A DNA stretch of 64,000 nucleotides from SBBG01 sp033717875 (GTDB lineage Bacteria > Pseudomonadota > Gammaproteobacteria > Ga0077554 > Ga007554). Shown one piece after another: positions 62,667-64,000 of this stretch. Each line of letters opens with the position of its first letter. Within the stretch, counting starts at the first letter, position 1. Where the stretch lies: assembly GCA_033717875.1 (NCBI GenBank), contig JADDKJ010000004.1, positions 37,370-101,369 of the forward strand, read 5' to 3'. Made by a program: the position numbers and the translations under genes. The notes below the pieces were generated by a model that saw nothing but the letters and a program-made list of their open reading frames with translations, was not told the origin of the DNA and searched no databases.

Positions 62667-63959
62667 ATGGACACCAATTACTACTTCTGCCGAAAGTCAT
62701 CAGCCTCGGTGATGATGGCGGTGTTTTTATTTCTTCTGTTTTTAATGACCGGAATGCTCCCGGCACACGTGCTGGCCGATCCTCATCCTGGTCAATCCAA
62801 GAATGTGGTCATTATTGGCGGAACGGCGCTGGATTGTAGTTCCAGCTCCGCCAACAATGTCAGAAATGGGGGATGCTTGCCGGTAACCGAACCTACCCCT
62901 CCTGTGGGCCTTGCGGATTTCACCTTCACCGCCATGCCCCCAGCCGACGTAAACGCCGCCAATCTGGCGAGTTATGATACCGCGGTACTCAATGTCGCCA
63001 GCAACGGCATGGCTTGTAACGTGGATACCCTCACGGCATCACAAAAAACGGATCTGGTGAATTTCGTCAAGGGCGGCAAGAAGCTGATCATCTATGACAG
63101 CGAGTGCTCCACTCAAAATTATAGTTGGCTGCCCTTCCCGTTCACCACCGATAATCCAGGTGCATTGGGGGAACCGGGAACCCTCACTATCCTTGAGGAA
63201 AACATACTCTCCTCCAAGGATTCGACAAATGTGCACTATATCGATGCGGGTTATCTTGGTCCGAACACCGATGCGGTGGGCGACATGAACGTCATGACCA
63301 CCTATAATCCTAACTGGTGTGTGGATATGTCGGGCACCAACGCAGACGGTGTAACAGGGCCGGTACACACTTATGCCAAGCTGGTTGCCTCTGGAAAAGA
63401 GGGATTGATCATCTACAACGGGCTGGACGTTGATTATATGTATCCGGATTCCAGTGATAAAGGAACATTGGAGCTGCAAAAGATCTGGGTGCAGGAGTTG
63501 CAGCAGCCCATGAATCCCTCGGGATTACCCTGCGGCGTAACGGCAGTGGGCATCACCCTGAATCCGGCCACCGCCACCAACACGACCGGCGCCAGCCACA
63601 CCGTAACCGCAGAGATGAAAGACCTGCTGGGTACTCCGATGGTCGGCACCCTCGTGACATTCAGCGTCAAGACCGGCCCGAATGCGGGCGCCACGGGTAC
63701 CTGCTCACCGGCGGACTGCAAGACTGACAGCACAGGCAAGGTCAGCTTCACCTATGCCAGCAACGGTACTCCGGGTATCGACGAGATAGATGCCTGCTAT
63801 ACCAACAGCCAGCAGGTGTGCTCGCAAACGGTTACCAAGGAATGGAAGGAGGCTATCTCCACCGCCACCACCACATATATGGTCTCCTCCCGTTTTGCAA
63901 GACACCGTACACACTCTGACAGGGACAGGATTGCTTCCATATATCCGGCCTGTTTATGA
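62667..63959 (+). CDS. Secreted Ig-like (Big_1) domain protein, frame unclear at C-terminus
   Basis: 430 residues from ATG 62667 (GGAGG eight bases upstream). Signal peptide with VFLFLLFLMTGMLPAHVLA, then about 245 residues with NVVIIGGTALDC, a Cys pair and FVKGGKKLIIYDSECS, which look like a ThuA/GATase-like Rossmann fold, and then an Ig-like domain (TLNPATATNTTGASHTVTAEMKDLLGTPMVGTLVTF; KVSFTYASNGTPGIDEIDACY). After about 63880 the frame reads RFARHRTHSDRDRI, not protein-like, while another frame gives VLQDTVHTLTGTGLLPYI, so a frameshift or sequence error is likely. Downstream window edge at 64000. Confidence 0.75.
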   Translation: MDTNYYFCRKSSASVMMAVFLFLLFLMTGMLPAHVLADPHPGQSKNVVIIGGTALDCSSSSANNVRNGGCLPVTEPTPPVGLADFTFTAMPPADVNAANLASYDTAVLNVASNGMACNVDTLTASQKTDLVNFVKGGKKLIIYDSECSTQNYSWLPFPFTTDNPGALGEPGTLTILEENILSSKDSTNVHYIDAGYLGPNTDAVGDMNVMTTYNPNWCVDMSGTNADGVTGPVHTYAKLVASGKEGLIIYNGLDVDYMYPDSSDKGTLELQKIWVQELQQPMNPSGLPCGVTAVGITLNPATATNTTGASHTVTAEMKDLLGTPMVGTLVTFSVKTGPNAGATGTCSPADCKTDSTGKVSFTYASNGTPGIDEIDACYTNSQQVCSQTVTKEWKEAISTATTTYMVSSRFARHRTHSDRDRIASIYPACL

Positions 63960-64000
63960 GGAGGTTTCTCCTCTGGCCTCGATGTGATCTGCGCGTATCG

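Overview
The window is bacterial, moderately GC-rich, and most likely from an uncultured or little-studied gammaproteobacterium. The basis is the conserved housekeeping block pyrG-kdsA-eno-ftsB-ispD-ispF, the tesA/ybbA/ybbP arrangement, a truD gene, YffB next to DapE, and FNR boxes. The exosortase A (XrtA) exopolysaccharide locus on the left points to an environmental, biofilm- or floc-forming lineage. No rRNA, tRNA or CRISPR array was seen.

Layout. (1) 1-21.4 kb, minus strand: an XrtA/PEP-CTERM exopolysaccharide locus. In transcription order it runs export lipoprotein, chain-length protein, tyrosine kinase, beta-barrel protein, AAA ATPase, [foreign islet], UDP-GlcNAc epimerase, polysaccharide deacetylase, FemAB protein, two glycosyltransferases, amidotransferase, exosortase/EpsI fusion, and a further glycosyltransferase cut by the window edge. 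The islet (about 9.7-15.3 kb) carries an RHS polymorphic toxin with an overlapping downstream immunity candidate, two paralogous mini membrane proteins (one broken), a RAYT transposase remnant and REP-like palindromes. (2) 21.7-33.7 kb: bioA; an Mla/MCE-type lipid transport operon; a TPM/YgcG/LemA cluster; a Phd/VapC toxin-antitoxin pair with its operator; and a lipid-modification operon (cyclopropane synthase, FAD reductase, phospholipid N-methyltransferase) ending in truD. (3) 34-39.8 kb: the housekeeping block. (4) 39.9-44 kb: a decayed zone with a metzincin-like gene disrupted by an intact ISL3-family element (8-bp target duplication) and a separate frameshift, a RAYT fragment, a TacAT-type toxin-antitoxin pair and an EamA fragment. 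(5) 44-54.5 kb: a duplicated-domain membrane protein, tesA/ybbA/ybbP, def, yffB, a VOC protein, dapE, a PilZ protein, a methyltransferase and a remnant of a PEP-CTERM protein. (6) 54.5-60.7 kb: a possible anaerobic module of acyl-CoA ligase, three-subunit 2-oxoacid:ferredoxin oxidoreductase and an amino-acid dehydrogenase behind a well-placed FNR box. (7) 60.8-64 kb: a THUMP protein, a YheT-like hydrolase and a secreted Ig-like protein with its own FNR box.

The most unusual signal is structural. Two families of long palindromic elements are scattered through the window, mostly in narrow gaps between co-directional genes. Family A (about 140-180 bp, seven copies, one of them tentative) has inverted ends, a conserved internal motif and central and inner stems that change by compensatory substitution between copies. 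Family B (two full copies in tandem and two deletion derivatives) is a string of five hairpins, each preserved by paired changes, with whole hairpins lost as modules. In two places a family A copy fills a gene junction almost to the base, and at one of these it appears to supply the ribosome binding site of the next gene.
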